Assembly (NCBI RefSeq): GCF_900112845.1 | Contig: NZ_FONG01000022.1 | Coordinates: 1-64,000, forward strand | Origin: Actinacidiphila alni | GTDB taxonomy: Bacteria > Actinomycetota > Actinomycetes > Streptomycetales > Streptomycetaceae | Direction: 5' to 3' | Length of the DNA: 64,000 nt | Shown: positions 40,960 through 50,127 of the stretch, piece by piece | Numbering within the stretch: position 1 is the stretch's first letter | How the letters are laid out: each line of letters opens with the position of its first letter | Position numbers and translations under genes: made by a program | The notes under the pieces: generated by a model | Told to the model about the DNA's origin: nothing | The model's database searches: none | Seen by the model: only the letters and a program-made list of their open reading frames with translations

Positions 40960-42264
40960 TTAAGAGGCCCGGGAGGGCGCGTCGCCCCACTGCCGGAAGG
41001 CGGGCAGCACCAGCGGGCTCAGCGTGGTGACCAGATAGACCGCGCTGACCGTCGCCATCGCGACGCGCAGGCCGCCGTACTGGACGAGGTAGCCGCCGAG
41101 GAGGCCGCCCAGCGGGACGGCGACCAGGACGCCGGAGGTGACGGCGCCGAAGACCCGGCTGCGCAGCCGCTCCGGGACGAGCCGGACCATTTCGGTGCCG
41201 ATCATCGGGTTGAGGACGCCGGCGGCCAGGCCGCACACCGCGCAGGTGACGATCAGCGGGGTCAGACCGGGTACGAAGGCGGCCACGGCGGTGCGCGGGA
41301 AGCCGCAGAGCAGGAAGGCCCCGATGAACAGGCCGCGCTGCGGCAGCCGGTGGCCGACGACGCCGTACAGCAGGGAGCCGATCAGCGCGCCGCCGCCGAA
41401 GGTCCCGGCGACCAGGCCGATGCTCACCGAGCCGCCGAGGTGCTCGCGGGCGTCCACCGGCAGCAGGACGGCCGACCACGCCTGGTCGAGCGCGTTGGTC
41501 ACCATCACCATGGCCACGATCGCGAACAGCAGCCTGGCCGCGACCAGATAGGCGAAGCCCTCGCGCAGTTCGGCCCGGTAGCTGCCGGACTTCTCCGAGG
41601 ACGCGGGCGCGGGCTCGCCGGGCGCCCGGTCCCGTACGCCCGCGCCGACCAGGACGGCGGACACCGCGAAGGTCACCGCGTCGATCAGCAGCGCGTTCGT
41701 GGCGCCCATGACGGAGATCAGGACGCCCGCCAGGGGAGCGCCGAGCATACGGGCGCCGCGCGAGGCGCTCTCGTACGCGCTGGAGGCCCGCGCGATCGTG
41801 GTGCCGGCCCGTTCCGCGAGCCGGGGCATGAGGACTTCGCGGGCGGTCTCGCCGGGCGCGTGGAACAGACCGCTGACGCCGACGAGTACGAGCAGTTCCC
41901 AGTAGCGCAGGCCCACGGTCAGGTGCAGCAGAGGCACGGCGGCCATGGCGAGCCCGCAGACGACGTCGGAGACGACGCCGGTGACGGTGTAGCCGAGCCG
42001 GTCGATCAGCGGGCCGCCGAGGATCGCGGCGATGACGACGGGGACGGTCGCGGCGAAGGCGACGAGTCCGGCCCGCGCGGCGCTGCCGGTGGTCTCCAGG
42101 ACGAACCAGGGGACGGCGACGACGGTGAGCATGTTGCCGGTGATCGAGACGACGTTGGCGGCCAGCAGGACGCCCAGCGGGCGGCGGTCGCGCGGCGGCG
42201 GCCCCGCCGTTCCGGCGGCGTCGGCCTGTTTTTGGGCGTGCGGTATCGCGGTACGTGCTGACAT
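40960..42264 (-). CDS. MFS transporter
   Basis: The 434-aa protein has 12 membrane segments. LGVLLAANVVSITGNMLTVV and VVIAAILGGPLIDRLG are in the first half and GVLVAVPLGGLLGGYLVQYG in the second. It belongs to the MFS_3/TetV-like exporter group common in Streptomyces. It is the second gene after an ArsR-type regulator on the same strand, 110 bp downstream, and is probably controlled by it. The substrate is unknown. It converges on the S16-type gene. Confidence 0.87.
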   Translation of the reverse strand: MSARTAIPHAQKQADAAGTAGPPPRDRRPLGVLLAANVVSITGNMLTVVAVPWFVLETTGSAARAGLVAFAATVPVVIAAILGGPLIDRLGYTVTGVVSDVVCGLAMAAVPLLHLTVGLRYWELLVLVGVSGLFHAPGETAREVLMPRLAERAGTTIARASSAYESASRGARMLGAPLAGVLISVMGATNALLIDAVTFAVSAVLVGAGVRDRAPGEPAPASSEKSGSYRAELREGFAYLVAARLLFAIVAMVMVTNALDQAWSAVLLPVDAREHLGGSVSIGLVAGTFGGGALIGSLLYGVVGHRLPQRGLFIGAFLLCGFPRTAVAAFVPGLTPLIVTCAVCGLAAGVLNPMIGTEMVRLVPERLRSRVFGAVTSGVLVAVPLGGLLGGYLVQYGGLRVAMATVSAVYLVTTLSPLVLPAFRQWGDAPSRAS

Positions 42265-42305
42265 GGCGTTTCCCCCGGTGGTGAACGGTTGGGTGGTGGC
42301 GTCCC

Positions 42306-42359
42306 CGCGGGATTCGCGGGATTCGCGGGACGCGCGGGCTTCGCGGAACTCGCGGTACT
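42306..42359. repeat. 9-bp tandem repeat, six copies
   Basis: CGCGGGATT, CGCGGGATT, CGCGGGACG, CGCGGGCTT, CGCGGAACT and CGCGGTACT follow one another without gaps in the leader of the MFS gene. The copies drift, so the array is old or under little constraint. Confidence 0.75.
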
Positions 42360-42374
42360 GCCGCGATCAGTCGA

Positions 42375-43001
42375 TCAGTCGGCGGCGATCGGGAATTCGT
42401 GGAACTGCACGCGGACCCGCTCGCCCTCGGGGCCGGCGGTCTCGCGGGTGCGGAAGGACTCGACGAGCGCGTGCACCTGGGTGCTCAGCTCGCGCGCGTC
42501 CTCGGGCGTCAGGCGGAGCGTGAAGCGGCTGGAGTCCCAGGCACCCTGCCACTCCTGCGGCCACTGGTGCATCGTGCCCATCCAGGTGGCCAACTGTTCG
42601 GCGCTGCTGGCCGCGTGCTCGACGAGGAAGGTACTCATCGCCTCGCGCACCTCGGGATCGGGGTGCCGGACGAACTCCTCGACGCTGTCGAAGGTCTGGC
42701 CGCGGTGCGCGGCCTTCCACCACCGCTCGCGGGCGGTGCCGCGGCCCGGGTCGTCCTCGACCAGGCCGAAGGAGGCGAGCTGCCGCAGGTGGTAGCTGGT
42801 GGCGCCGCTGGACTCGCCGAGCCGGGCGGCCAGGTGGGAGGCCGTGGCGGGGCCGTGGTCGCGCAGCGCGGTCAGCAGCCGGATCCGCAGCGGGTGCGCG
42901 AGGCCGCGCAGCGAGCGGGCGTCCAGCCTGACCAGATCCTGCTCCGCGAGGGGGCCGATGGGTACGGCGTCCTTCGTCGGCGTCTTGGGCTTCTCCGTCA
43001 T
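42375..43001 (-). CDS. ArsR-type winged-helix regulator
   Basis: The 208-aa protein has an HTH-20/ArsR domain (about 20-100: RSLRGLAHPLRIRLLTALRD, ATASHLAARLGESSGATSYH, LRQLASFGLVEDDPG) and a C-terminal ~100-aa region often seen in this group, with YlxR-like helices for ligand sensing. There are no metal-binding Cys pairs, so it is not a classic arsenic sensor. It precedes an MFS gene. A perfect 19-bp inverted repeat lies 19 bp upstream. Confidence 0.88.
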   Translation of the reverse strand: MTEKPKTPTKDAVPIGPLAEQDLVRLDARSLRGLAHPLRIRLLTALRDHGPATASHLAARLGESSGATSYHLRQLASFGLVEDDPGRGTARERWWKAAHRGQTFDSVEEFVRHPDPEVREAMSTFLVEHAASSAEQLATWMGTMHQWPQEWQGAWDSSRFTLRLTPEDARELSTQVHALVESFRTRETAGPEGERVRVQFHEFPIAAD

Positions 43002-43019
43002 GGGCACCACCATAAGGGC

Positions 43020-43064
43020 GTGCAAAGCTTCTTTGCAATGCTCTTTTGCAAAGAAGCTTTGCAC
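43020..43064. promoter_or_regulatory. Double operator of the ArsR-type regulator
   Basis: GTGCAAAGCTTCTTTGCAA (43020-43038) and its exact complement (43046-43064) are separated by 7 bases. Each arm is itself a palindrome TGCAAAG-N3-CTTTGCA, so there are two dimer sites. It lies directly upstream of the regulator start, in an AT-rich patch unlike its surroundings. Confidence 0.88.
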
Positions 43065-43080
43065 CCAGTGGGCCCCCGGC

Positions 43081-44058
43081 TCACCCCTCCTTGATGAACC
43101 CCTCCTTGATCAGCCAGTCCTTCGCCACGTCGTGCGGGTCCTGGCCGTCCACGTCCACCTTGGCGTTCAGCTCCTGGGCGACCGCCGTCGTCAGCTTGGC
43201 GCTGATCGGGTTCAGCAGGCCCGCGATGGCCGGGTACTTCTTGATCGCCTTGGAGTAGACCGACGGCGCCGCGTTGTAGTTGGGGAAGAACCCCTTGTCG
43301 TCCTCCATCACGGTCAGATTCATCGACTTGATCCGGCCGTCGGTCGTGTACACCTCGCCCAGCAGGCACGAACCGCTCTTGTTCACCTGGGTGTAGACGA
43401 TCCCGGCGTCCATCTTCTGGATCCGCGAGCTGGGGATGTCCATGCCGTACGCCTTGGTCATGCCGGGCAGCCCGTCCTGCCGCGAGGCGAACTCGTTCTC
43501 CACGCACAGCGTCACGGCCTTGGGGTCCTTCTTCGCCAGCGCCGCCACGTCCGAGAGCGTCTTCAAGTGGTATTTCGCGTTGTTCCGTTGGCTGATCGCC
43601 AGCGAGTACGTGTTGTCGAGCGTGGACGGTGGCAGCCAGGTCAGGCCGTGCTTGAGGTCCTCGTCGTGGACCGCCTGCCACTGCTCCTGCGGGTCCTTGA
43701 TCGGCTCGGTGTGCCCGAGGTACGTGATCCACGCGGTGCCGGTGTACTCGTACATCGCGTCCGCCTGGCCGGACTTGACCGCTTCGCGGGCGCCGATGGA
43801 ACCGGTGATGTTGGTGCGGTCCAGCACGCTCGCGCCCGCCGCCTTGAAGGCCAGGCCGATCATCTCGCCCAGGATGATGTTCTCGCTGAAGTTCTTGGAC
43901 GTGATCACCAGATGGGCGCCCTTGAGGGGTTCGCCCCGCCCGATCGAGCCCGGCTTCACGTTGTCCACCAGCGGGCTGCCGCTGGTCAGCCCGCAGGACG
44001 CCAGCAGCGCCGCGCCCGTCAGCGCCGCCAGCCCCGTACGCAGTCCGCGCCGCCTCAC
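43081..44058 (-). CDS. Osmoprotectant ABC transporter, substrate-binding lipoprotein
   Basis: The 325-aa protein has a lipoprotein signal with lipobox LLASC (Cys22) and the OpuAC/ProX-type fold: HLVITSKNFSENIILGEMIG, GQADAMYEYTGTAWITYLG, NTYSLAISQRNNAKY. It binds glycine betaine, choline or a related compound outside the membrane. The GTG overlaps the permease stop (GTGA). It is the last gene of a four-gene minus-strand operon. Confidence 0.9.
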   Translation of the reverse strand: MRRRGLRTGLAALTGAALLASCGLTSGSPLVDNVKPGSIGRGEPLKGAHLVITSKNFSENIILGEMIGLAFKAAGASVLDRTNITGSIGAREAVKSGQADAMYEYTGTAWITYLGHTEPIKDPQEQWQAVHDEDLKHGLTWLPPSTLDNTYSLAISQRNNAKYHLKTLSDVAALAKKDPKAVTLCVENEFASRQDGLPGMTKAYGMDIPSSRIQKMDAGIVYTQVNKSGSCLLGEVYTTDGRIKSMNLTVMEDDKGFFPNYNAAPSVYSKAIKKYPAIAGLLNPISAKLTTAVAQELNAKVDVDGQDPHDVAKDWLIKEGFIKEG

Positions 44059-44930
44059 GCCGACACTTCCAGACCGCGCGGCCGCATCAACTGCTCGGCG
44101 ATCGAGGCCAGCCAGTCCACCAGCAGCGCCAGCACCACCGTCAGGACCGAGCCGAGGATCAGTACGGGCATCCGCTGGTTGACGATGCCGGAGGTGATCA
44201 GGTCGCCGAGGCCGCCGCCACCGCCGAAGGTGGCGAGCGTCGCGGTGCCGACGTTGAGCACCAGCGCGGTCCGTACGCCGGCCAGGATCAGCGGTACGGC
44301 CAGCGGCAGTTCGATCTTGGCGAGCACGCCGGGCGCCGACATGCCGATCCCGCGCGCGGCCTCCACCAGCGTCGGGTCGATCGCCTTGAGCCCCGCGACG
44401 GTGTTGGACAGCACCGGCAGCACCGCGTACGCCACGATGCCGATGATCGCGGTGCGGGCGCCGATGCCCAGCCAGATCACCAGCAGCGCCAGCAGGCCGA
44501 TCGCCGGGGTGGCCTGGCCGATGTTGGCGAGCGCGGTGACCACGGGAGCGACCTTGCGCAGCCGCCGCCGGGTCAGCGCGATACCGACCGGAATGGCGAT
44601 CACCAGCACCCAGAAGGTGGAGATCGCGGTCAGCTTGACGTGCTGCCACAGCCGCAGTTGGACATTGCCGTTGTCGAGCGAATTGTGCTCGATGGAGTCC
44701 AGATGGATGTTGGTGATCCACAAGTAGGTGGCCAGCAGCACCGCCGCCAGCACCACGGGCGTGAACACCAGCTTCTGCCAGGTGACCTTGCGCTTCGGCC
44801 GGGCGGGGGAGACCACCGGCTCGTACGCGGGCTCGTCGCGCTCGCCGTCGCCGTCGTCGCGGAAGGCGAGCCCGCGCACATCGTGCTCGCCGTCCGGGCG
44901 GGTGCTCCGCCCCGGCCTGTCCGGGCTCAT
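44055..44930 (-). CDS. Osmoprotectant ABC transporter permease 2
   Basis: The 291-aa protein has a charged cytoplasmic N-terminus (about 1-50) and six membrane segments, with the permease signature GLKAIDPTLVEAARGIGMSA. It resembles OpuCD/ProW-type permeases. The extended N-terminus is longer than usual. The ATG overlaps the ATPase stop (ATGA). Confidence 0.9.
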   Translation of the reverse strand: MSPDRPGRSTRPDGEHDVRGLAFRDDGDGERDEPAYEPVVSPARPKRKVTWQKLVFTPVVLAAVLLATYLWITNIHLDSIEHNSLDNGNVQLRLWQHVKLTAISTFWVLVIAIPVGIALTRRRLRKVAPVVTALANIGQATPAIGLLALLVIWLGIGARTAIIGIVAYAVLPVLSNTVAGLKAIDPTLVEAARGIGMSAPGVLAKIELPLAVPLILAGVRTALVLNVGTATLATFGGGGGLGDLITSGIVNQRMPVLILGSVLTVVLALLVDWLASIAEQLMRPRGLEVSA

Positions 44931-46222
44931 GAGCGGGGCTCCGCCCGGGTCGCGCCCTCCTGCTCGGCGCGGGTGTGCTCCTGGTCCTGCCCGGCCTGCT
45001 GCTCGGCCAGTTCGTGCTGGTGCTCCATCGCGGTCAGCCGGTCGGCCTCCAGCATCTCCTGCACCGAATTCATCAGCGTCTCCATGTCGACCACGCCCAC
45101 GAACTCGCCGCGCCGCCCGGTCACCGCGACCCGCCCGCCGCTGTCGGTCAGCACCGCCTCCAGCGCGTCCCGCAGCGTCGCGTCCCGGGTCACCGTGTCG
45201 TGCACGATCGTGCCCGCCCGCGCCAACGACCCCTTGGCGCGCATCAGATCACCGCGCCGCAGCCATTTGTACGGGCGCTGCCGCCGGTCCAGCAGCAGCA
45301 GTTCGTTGTGCTGGCTGGTGCGCAGCCGGTCGAAGATCGACTGCAACGGCTCGTCCACGCCCACCGCCGGGAATTCGGCGATGCCGACATCGCGCACCCG
45401 GGTGAGATTGAGCCGCTTGAGCGCCGCGCCCGCGCCGACGAAACCGGACACGAACTCGTCGGCGGGATTGGTGAGGATGGCCTCCGGGGTGTCGAACTGC
45501 GCGATGTGCGAGTGCTCGCGCAGCACCGCGATCCGGTCACCGAGCTTGATCGCCTCGTCGAAGTCGTGCGTGACGAAGACGATCGTCTTGTGCAACTCGT
45601 GCTGGAGCCGGATCAGTTCGTCCTGGAGGTGGTCGCGGGTGATCGGGTCGACCGCGCCGAACGGCTCGTCCATCAGCAGCACCGGCGGGTCGGCCGCCAA
45701 CGCCCGTGCCACGCCGACGCGTTGCTGCTGCCCGCCGGAGAGCTGGCGCGGGTAGCGGCCGTGGAATTCGCGCGGGTCCAGGCCCACCAGGTCGAGCATC
45801 TCCTCGACCCGGTCCTTGACCCGGGACTTGCTCCAGCCGACCATCTTCGGCACCAGCGCGATGTTCTCCGCGACCGTCATGTGCGGGAAGAGGCCGGACG
45901 ACTGGATCGCGTAGCCGACCTTGCGGCGCAGCTTCACCGGGTCGATCGCGGTGACGTCCTCGTCGTTGATCCTGATCCGCCCGGACGACGGCTCGATCAG
46001 CCGGTTGATCATCTTCAGCGTGGTGGACTTGCCGCAGCCCGAGGGCCCCACGAAGATCACCGTCTCGCCGGCCTTGATCTCCATGCTGACGCTGTCCACC
46101 GCGGGTTCCGGGGTGCCCGGATAGCGCTTGGTCAGGCTCTCCAGCTCGATGGTGGCACCGGCCACCGAGCTGTGCTCCGCCGACTGCTGCACCGGCTGCT
46201 GCGCCGGCTGGTCTTCAGGCAC
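44927..46222 (-). CDS. Osmoprotectant ABC transporter ATPase with CBS domains
   Basis: The 431-aa protein has Walker A GPSGCGKST, Q-loop IQSSGLFPHMTV, signature LSGGQQQRVGVARAL and Walker B VLLMDEPFGAVD. Two CBS domains follow (about 275-400), as in OpuCA, which sense ionic strength or nucleotides. The C-terminal 40 residues are Glu/Gln-rich and probably disordered. GTG start; it overlaps the upstream permease by 8 bases. Confidence 0.93.
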   Translation of the reverse strand: MPEDQPAQQPVQQSAEHSSVAGATIELESLTKRYPGTPEPAVDSVSMEIKAGETVIFVGPSGCGKSTTLKMINRLIEPSSGRIRINDEDVTAIDPVKLRRKVGYAIQSSGLFPHMTVAENIALVPKMVGWSKSRVKDRVEEMLDLVGLDPREFHGRYPRQLSGGQQQRVGVARALAADPPVLLMDEPFGAVDPITRDHLQDELIRLQHELHKTIVFVTHDFDEAIKLGDRIAVLREHSHIAQFDTPEAILTNPADEFVSGFVGAGAALKRLNLTRVRDVGIAEFPAVGVDEPLQSIFDRLRTSQHNELLLLDRRQRPYKWLRRGDLMRAKGSLARAGTIVHDTVTRDATLRDALEAVLTDSGGRVAVTGRRGEFVGVVDMETLMNSVQEMLEADRLTAMEHQHELAEQQAGQDQEHTRAEQEGATRAEPRS

Positions 46223-46862
46223 GGATCCCCCTCGGGATGGTCAGACGGCCGATGCCCACGTACACGGCGTCGAAGAGCAGGGCGAGCACGATGATGCCGA
46301 GCGTGCCGGAGAGCACCTCGTTGAGCGCGTTGGCGCTGCCCAGCGACGCGATGCCGCGGAAGATCTCATTGCCGAGCCCGGGGCCCGAGGCGTACGCGGC
46401 GACCGCCGCGATGCCCATCAGCATCTGGGTCGCGACCCGGATACCGGTCAGGATCGGCGGCCAGGCCAGCGGCAGTTCCACCCGCAGCAGCCGGGCCGCC
46501 CGCGACATGCCGATGCCCTTGGCCGCGTCGACCAGCGCCGGGTCCACCCCGCGCAGCCCGACGATCGCGTTGCGGACGATCGGCAGCAGCCCGTACAGGG
46601 TCAGCGCCGTCACCGTCGGCGGCACGCCCAGGCCCAGGACCGGGATCAGCAGACCGATCAGGGCCAGCGACGGGATGGTGAGGATGGTCGCGGTCGAGGT
46701 GACCGCGAGATTGCCCGCCCAGTCGCTGCGGTAGGTGAGGACACCGATCAGCACCCCGATCACCGTGGCCAGCACCATGCACTGGAAGACGGCGCTGGCG
46801 TGCTGGAAGGCGTCGGTGAGCAGCTGCTGGTGCCGGTTGGAGAGGTACTGCCAGAAACTCAC
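46215..46862 (-). CDS. Osmoprotectant ABC transporter permease 1
   Basis: The 215-aa protein has six membrane segments and the signature GLRGVDPALVDAAKGIGMSR, as in OpuCB. It is the first gene of the operon permease-ATPase-permease-binding protein, all overlapping, which should take up compatible solutes under osmotic stress. GTG start (MSFWQYLSNRHQQLL) follows GAGAGGTGAG. Confidence 0.92.
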   Translation of the reverse strand: MSFWQYLSNRHQQLLTDAFQHASAVFQCMVLATVIGVLIGVLTYRSDWAGNLAVTSTATILTIPSLALIGLLIPVLGLGVPPTVTALTLYGLLPIVRNAIVGLRGVDPALVDAAKGIGMSRAARLLRVELPLAWPPILTGIRVATQMLMGIAAVAAYASGPGLGNEIFRGIASLGSANALNEVLSGTLGIIVLALLFDAVYVGIGRLTIPRGIRA

Positions 46863-46877
46863 CGCCGGCTCACCTCT

Positions 46878-46901
46878 CTACGGGTCTACGGGTCTACGGG
46901 T
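46878..46901. repeat. 8-bp tandem repeat, three copies
   Basis: CTACGGGT is repeated three times directly between the Lrp gene stop and the permease operon start, with a fourth partial copy running into the Lrp stop codon. Confidence 0.8.
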
Positions 46902-47372
46902 CTATGTGTCGCGTGCCGCCTGCTCCACCAGCGGGATGATCCGCAGCGGGACCGGGTTCTCCATGACGATCGCCGTGGCGGCCCGGACAATCCCATCAAA
47001 GCCGACAACCCGGTCGATCACCCGCTGGAGATCGGCGTTGGAACGCGCGACCAGCCGGCAGAGCATGTCGCCCTGACCAGTCGTGGTGTGCAGTTCCAGC
47101 ACCTCCGGCACGGTCGTCAAATGCGCCCGTACGTCGGCGCCTTGGCCCTGCTTGATCTCCAGCGTCGCGAACGCCGTGACCGGATAGCCGAGGGCCGCGG
47201 GATCCACCTGCGGGCCGAAGCCGCGGATCACCCCATTGGCCCTCAGCCGGTCGAGCCGCGCCTGCACCGTGCCGCGCGCCACCCCCAGCCGCCGCGACGC
47301 CTCCAGGACGCCGATCCGCGGCTCCCGGTCCAGCAGCGTGATCAGCCGCCCGTCCAGCGCGTCGATCCCCAT
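46902..47372 (-). CDS. Lrp/AsnC-family regulator
   Basis: The 156-aa protein has the N-terminal helix-turn-helix (GIDALDGRLITLLDREPRIG, VLEASRRLGVARGTVQARLD) and the RAM ligand domain (about 65-150: VTAFATLEIKQGQGADVRAH). It is divergent from hpd across 124 bp, so it probably senses tyrosine, phenylalanine or a breakdown product and controls that gene. ATG at 47372 (MGIDALDG) is chosen. Confidence 0.9.
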   Translation of the reverse strand: MGIDALDGRLITLLDREPRIGVLEASRRLGVARGTVQARLDRLRANGVIRGFGPQVDPAALGYPVTAFATLEIKQGQGADVRAHLTTVPEVLELHTTTGQGDMLCRLVARSNADLQRVIDRVVGFDGIVRAATAIVMENPVPLRIIPLVEQAARDT

Positions 47373-47496
47373 GCCCCACCGCCTCCCATGGTCATGCTGC
47401 ACAGATTGACCCGTCGATCGTCGCTCCCGCTGTACAGGCTGTCCACTGAAATCGGGAACTATTGCGCACCCTGACGAGCGGCGGGACGCTTTTGCC

Positions 47497-48612
47497 ATGA
47501 CTGAGACCAAGGATGCTTTCCCGGTAAAGGGCATGGACGCCGTCGTCTTCGCCGTGGGCAACGCGAAGCAGGCCGCGCACTACTACTCCACCGCCTTCGG
47601 CATGCGCCGCGTCGCCTACGCGGGCCCCGAGAACGGCAGCCGCGAGACCGCCTCGTACGTCCTGGAGTCGGGCGGCGCGCGCTTCGTCCTCACCTCCGTC
47701 ATCAAGCCCGCCACCGACCACGGCCGCTTCCTCGCCGAGCACGTCGCCGAACATGGTGACGGCGTCGTCGACCTCGCCATCGAGGTGCCGGACGCGCGCG
47801 CCGCGTACGAGTACGCCGTCGCGCACGGCGCCACCGGCCTCACCGAGCCGTACGAGCTGAAGGACGAGCACGGCACGGTCGTGCTCGCCGCGATCGCCAC
47901 CTACGGGCAGACCCGGCACACCCTGGTCGACCGCAGCGGCTACGACGGCCCCTACCTGCCGGGCTACGTGGCCACCGAGCCGATCGTCGAGCCGCCGGCG
48001 GCCCGCTTCTTCCAGGCGATCGACCACTGCGTCGGCAACGTCGAACTCGGGAAGATGAACGAGTGGGTGGCGTTCTACAACAACGTCATGGGCTTCACCA
48101 ACATGAAGGAATTCGTCGGCGACGACATCGCCACCGAATACTCCGCCCTGATGTCCAAGGTCGTCGCCGACGGCACCCTCAAGGTCAAATTCCCGCTCAA
48201 CGAGCCGGCCGTGGCGAAGAAGAAGTCGCAGATCGACGAGTACCTGGAGTTCTACGGGGGGCCCGGGGTCCAGCACATCGCGCTGGCCACCAACGACATC
48301 GTCGCCTCCGTGCGCGCGATGCGCGCCGCCGGCGTCGAATTCCTCGACACCCCCGACTCGTACTACGACACGCTCGGCGAGTGGGCGGGGGAGACCCGCG
48401 TCCCCGTCGACACCCTGCGCGAACTCAAGCTCCTGGTCGACCGCGACGAGGACGGCTACCTCCTGCAGATCTTCACCAAGCCGGTCCAGGACCGGCCGAC
48501 CGTCTTCTTCGAGATGATCGAGCGCCACGGCTCGATGGGCTTCGGCAAGGGCAACTTCAAGGCGCTCTTCGAGGCGATCGAGCGCGAGCAGGAACGCCGC
48601 GGCAACCTCTAG
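47497..48612 (+). CDS. hpd: 4-hydroxyphenylpyruvate dioxygenase
   Basis: The 371-aa protein converts 4-hydroxyphenylpyruvate to homogentisate in tyrosine breakdown. Iron ligands are His in FFQAIDHCVGNVE, His in PGVQHIALATND and Glu in TVFFEMIERHG. The C-terminal GSMGFGKGNFKALFEAIERE is characteristic. It is divergent from the Lrp-type regulator and ends in a dispersed-repeat hairpin. Confidence 0.95.
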   Translation: MTETKDAFPVKGMDAVVFAVGNAKQAAHYYSTAFGMRRVAYAGPENGSRETASYVLESGGARFVLTSVIKPATDHGRFLAEHVAEHGDGVVDLAIEVPDARAAYEYAVAHGATGLTEPYELKDEHGTVVLAAIATYGQTRHTLVDRSGYDGPYLPGYVATEPIVEPPAARFFQAIDHCVGNVELGKMNEWVAFYNNVMGFTNMKEFVGDDIATEYSALMSKVVADGTLKVKFPLNEPAVAKKKSQIDEYLEFYGGPGVQHIALATNDIVASVRAMRAAGVEFLDTPDSYYDTLGEWAGETRVPVDTLRELKLLVDRDEDGYLLQIFTKPVQDRPTVFFEMIERHGSMGFGKGNFKALFEAIEREQERRGNL

Positions 48613-48620
48613 CCCGGGTC

Positions 48621-48651
48621 AGGGGCGCGGGGGACGGTTCCCCGCGCCCCT
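48621..48651 (+). terminator. Dispersed-repeat hairpin acting as hpd terminator, locus C
   Basis: AGGGGCGCGGGG and CCCCGCGCCCCT form a 12-bp stem with a 7-base loop, 9 bases after the hpd stop. It uses the same words as the repeats at 18804-18915 and 39892-40022. Confidence 0.75.
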
Positions 48652-48701
48652 GAACAGGTAGCCCCTTCCGCAAGGGGCGGCCGAGCTGCGAGGCTGATCA
48701 C

Positions 48702-50072
48702 ATGCATGACGAACTGATCACCGCACTGCGCGGCGGCCTGCCGGAAGGGGCCGTGCTGACGGACCCGGACGTCATGGCGGCGTACTCCCATGACATGGCC
48801 AGCTTCTCGGAGGCGGGGGCGCCGGCGGCGGTGGTGCTGGCGACCTGTCGGGAGGACGTCCAGCACGTCATGCGGGTCGCGACAGCGCTGAAGGTGCCGG
48901 TCGTGCCGCAAGGGGCACGTACGGGTCTTTCGGGCGGGGCCAACGCCAGTGAGAACTGCATCGTGCTGTCGCTGGTGAAGATGGACCGGATCCTGGAGAT
49001 CGACCCGGTCGACCGCATCGCGGTCGTGGAGCCCGGCGTGATCAACGCGGTGCTGTCACGCGCGGTCGCCGAGCACGGCCTGGCGTACCCGCCGGACCCG
49101 TCGAGCTGGGAGCAGTGCACGATCGGCGGCAACATCGGTACGGGCGCGGGCGGCCTGTGCTGCGTGAAGTACGGGGTGACGGCCGAGTACGTGCTCGGCC
49201 TGGAGGTGGTGCTGGCCGACGGACGGCTGCTGAGCACCGGGCGGCGCACCGCCAAGGGCGTCGCGGGCTACGACCTCACCCGCCTGTTCGTGGGCTCCGA
49301 GGGCACCCTCGGCGTCGTCGTCAAGGCGGTCCTCGCGCTGAAGCCCGCGCCGGCGCCGCAGCTCGCGATGGTCGCGGAATTCCCGTCCGCCGCCGCGGCC
49401 GGCGACGCGGTCTGCGCGATCATGGAGAGCGGCCATGTGCCGTCGCTGCTGGAGCTGATGGACGGCACGACGATCCGCGCGGTCAACGCGATGGCGAAGA
49501 TGGGCCTGCCCGAGACCACCGAGGCGATGCTGCTGGCGGCCTTCGACACCGCGGACCCGGCCGCCGACCTCGCCGCGGTCGGCGCGCTGTGCACGGCCGC
49601 GGGCGCCACCGACGTGGTCCCCGCCGAGGACGCCGCCGAGTCGGAGCTGCTGCTCCAGGCCCGCCGGCTGTCGCTGACCGCGCTGGAGACACTGACCAGC
49701 GCCACGATGATCGACGACGTGTGCGTACCGCGCGGCAAACTCGGCGAGATGCTCGACGGCGTCGCCAAGATCGCGGACCGGTTCGACCTGACGATCGGGG
49801 TGTGCGCGCACGCGGGCGACGGCAACACCCACCCCGTGGTCTGCTTCGACGCGCACGACCCCGACGAGTCCCGGCGGGCCCGCGAGTCCTTCGACGAGAT
49901 CATGGCGCTCGGCCTCGCGCTCGGCGGCACCATCACCGGCGAGCACGGCGTCGGCCTGCTCAAGAAGGACTGGCTGGCCCGCGAACTGGGACCCACCGGG
50001 GTGGAGTTGCAGCGCGGGGTGAAGGCCGTCTTCGATCCGCTCGGACTGCTGAATCCGGGCAAGCTGTTCTGA
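48702..50072 (+). CDS. FAD-binding oxidase, glycolate/lactate oxidase GlcD type
   Basis: The 456-aa protein has the FAD_binding_4 domain (VVPQGARTGLSGGANASENC, DPSSWEQCTIGGNIGTGAGG, GYDLTRLFVGSEGTLGVVVK) and the FAD-oxidase C domain (CAHAGDGNTHPVVCFD, TITGEHGVGLLKKDWL). It oxidises a 2-hydroxy acid such as glycolate or D-lactate. It stands alone, without GlcE or GlcF partners nearby. Confidence 0.9.
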   Translation: MHDELITALRGGLPEGAVLTDPDVMAAYSHDMASFSEAGAPAAVVLATCREDVQHVMRVATALKVPVVPQGARTGLSGGANASENCIVLSLVKMDRILEIDPVDRIAVVEPGVINAVLSRAVAEHGLAYPPDPSSWEQCTIGGNIGTGAGGLCCVKYGVTAEYVLGLEVVLADGRLLSTGRRTAKGVAGYDLTRLFVGSEGTLGVVVKAVLALKPAPAPQLAMVAEFPSAAAAGDAVCAIMESGHVPSLLELMDGTTIRAVNAMAKMGLPETTEAMLLAAFDTADPAADLAAVGALCTAAGATDVVPAEDAAESELLLQARRLSLTALETLTSATMIDDVCVPRGKLGEMLDGVAKIADRFDLTIGVCAHAGDGNTHPVVCFDAHDPDESRRARESFDEIMALGLALGGTITGEHGVGLLKKDWLARELGPTGVELQRGVKAVFDPLGLLNPGKLF

Positions 50073-50127
50073 TTCCCGCGGCCGCCGCGACGGCCGGTTA
50101 ACCGGATCCCGCGCCGGAGGCGGGCCC

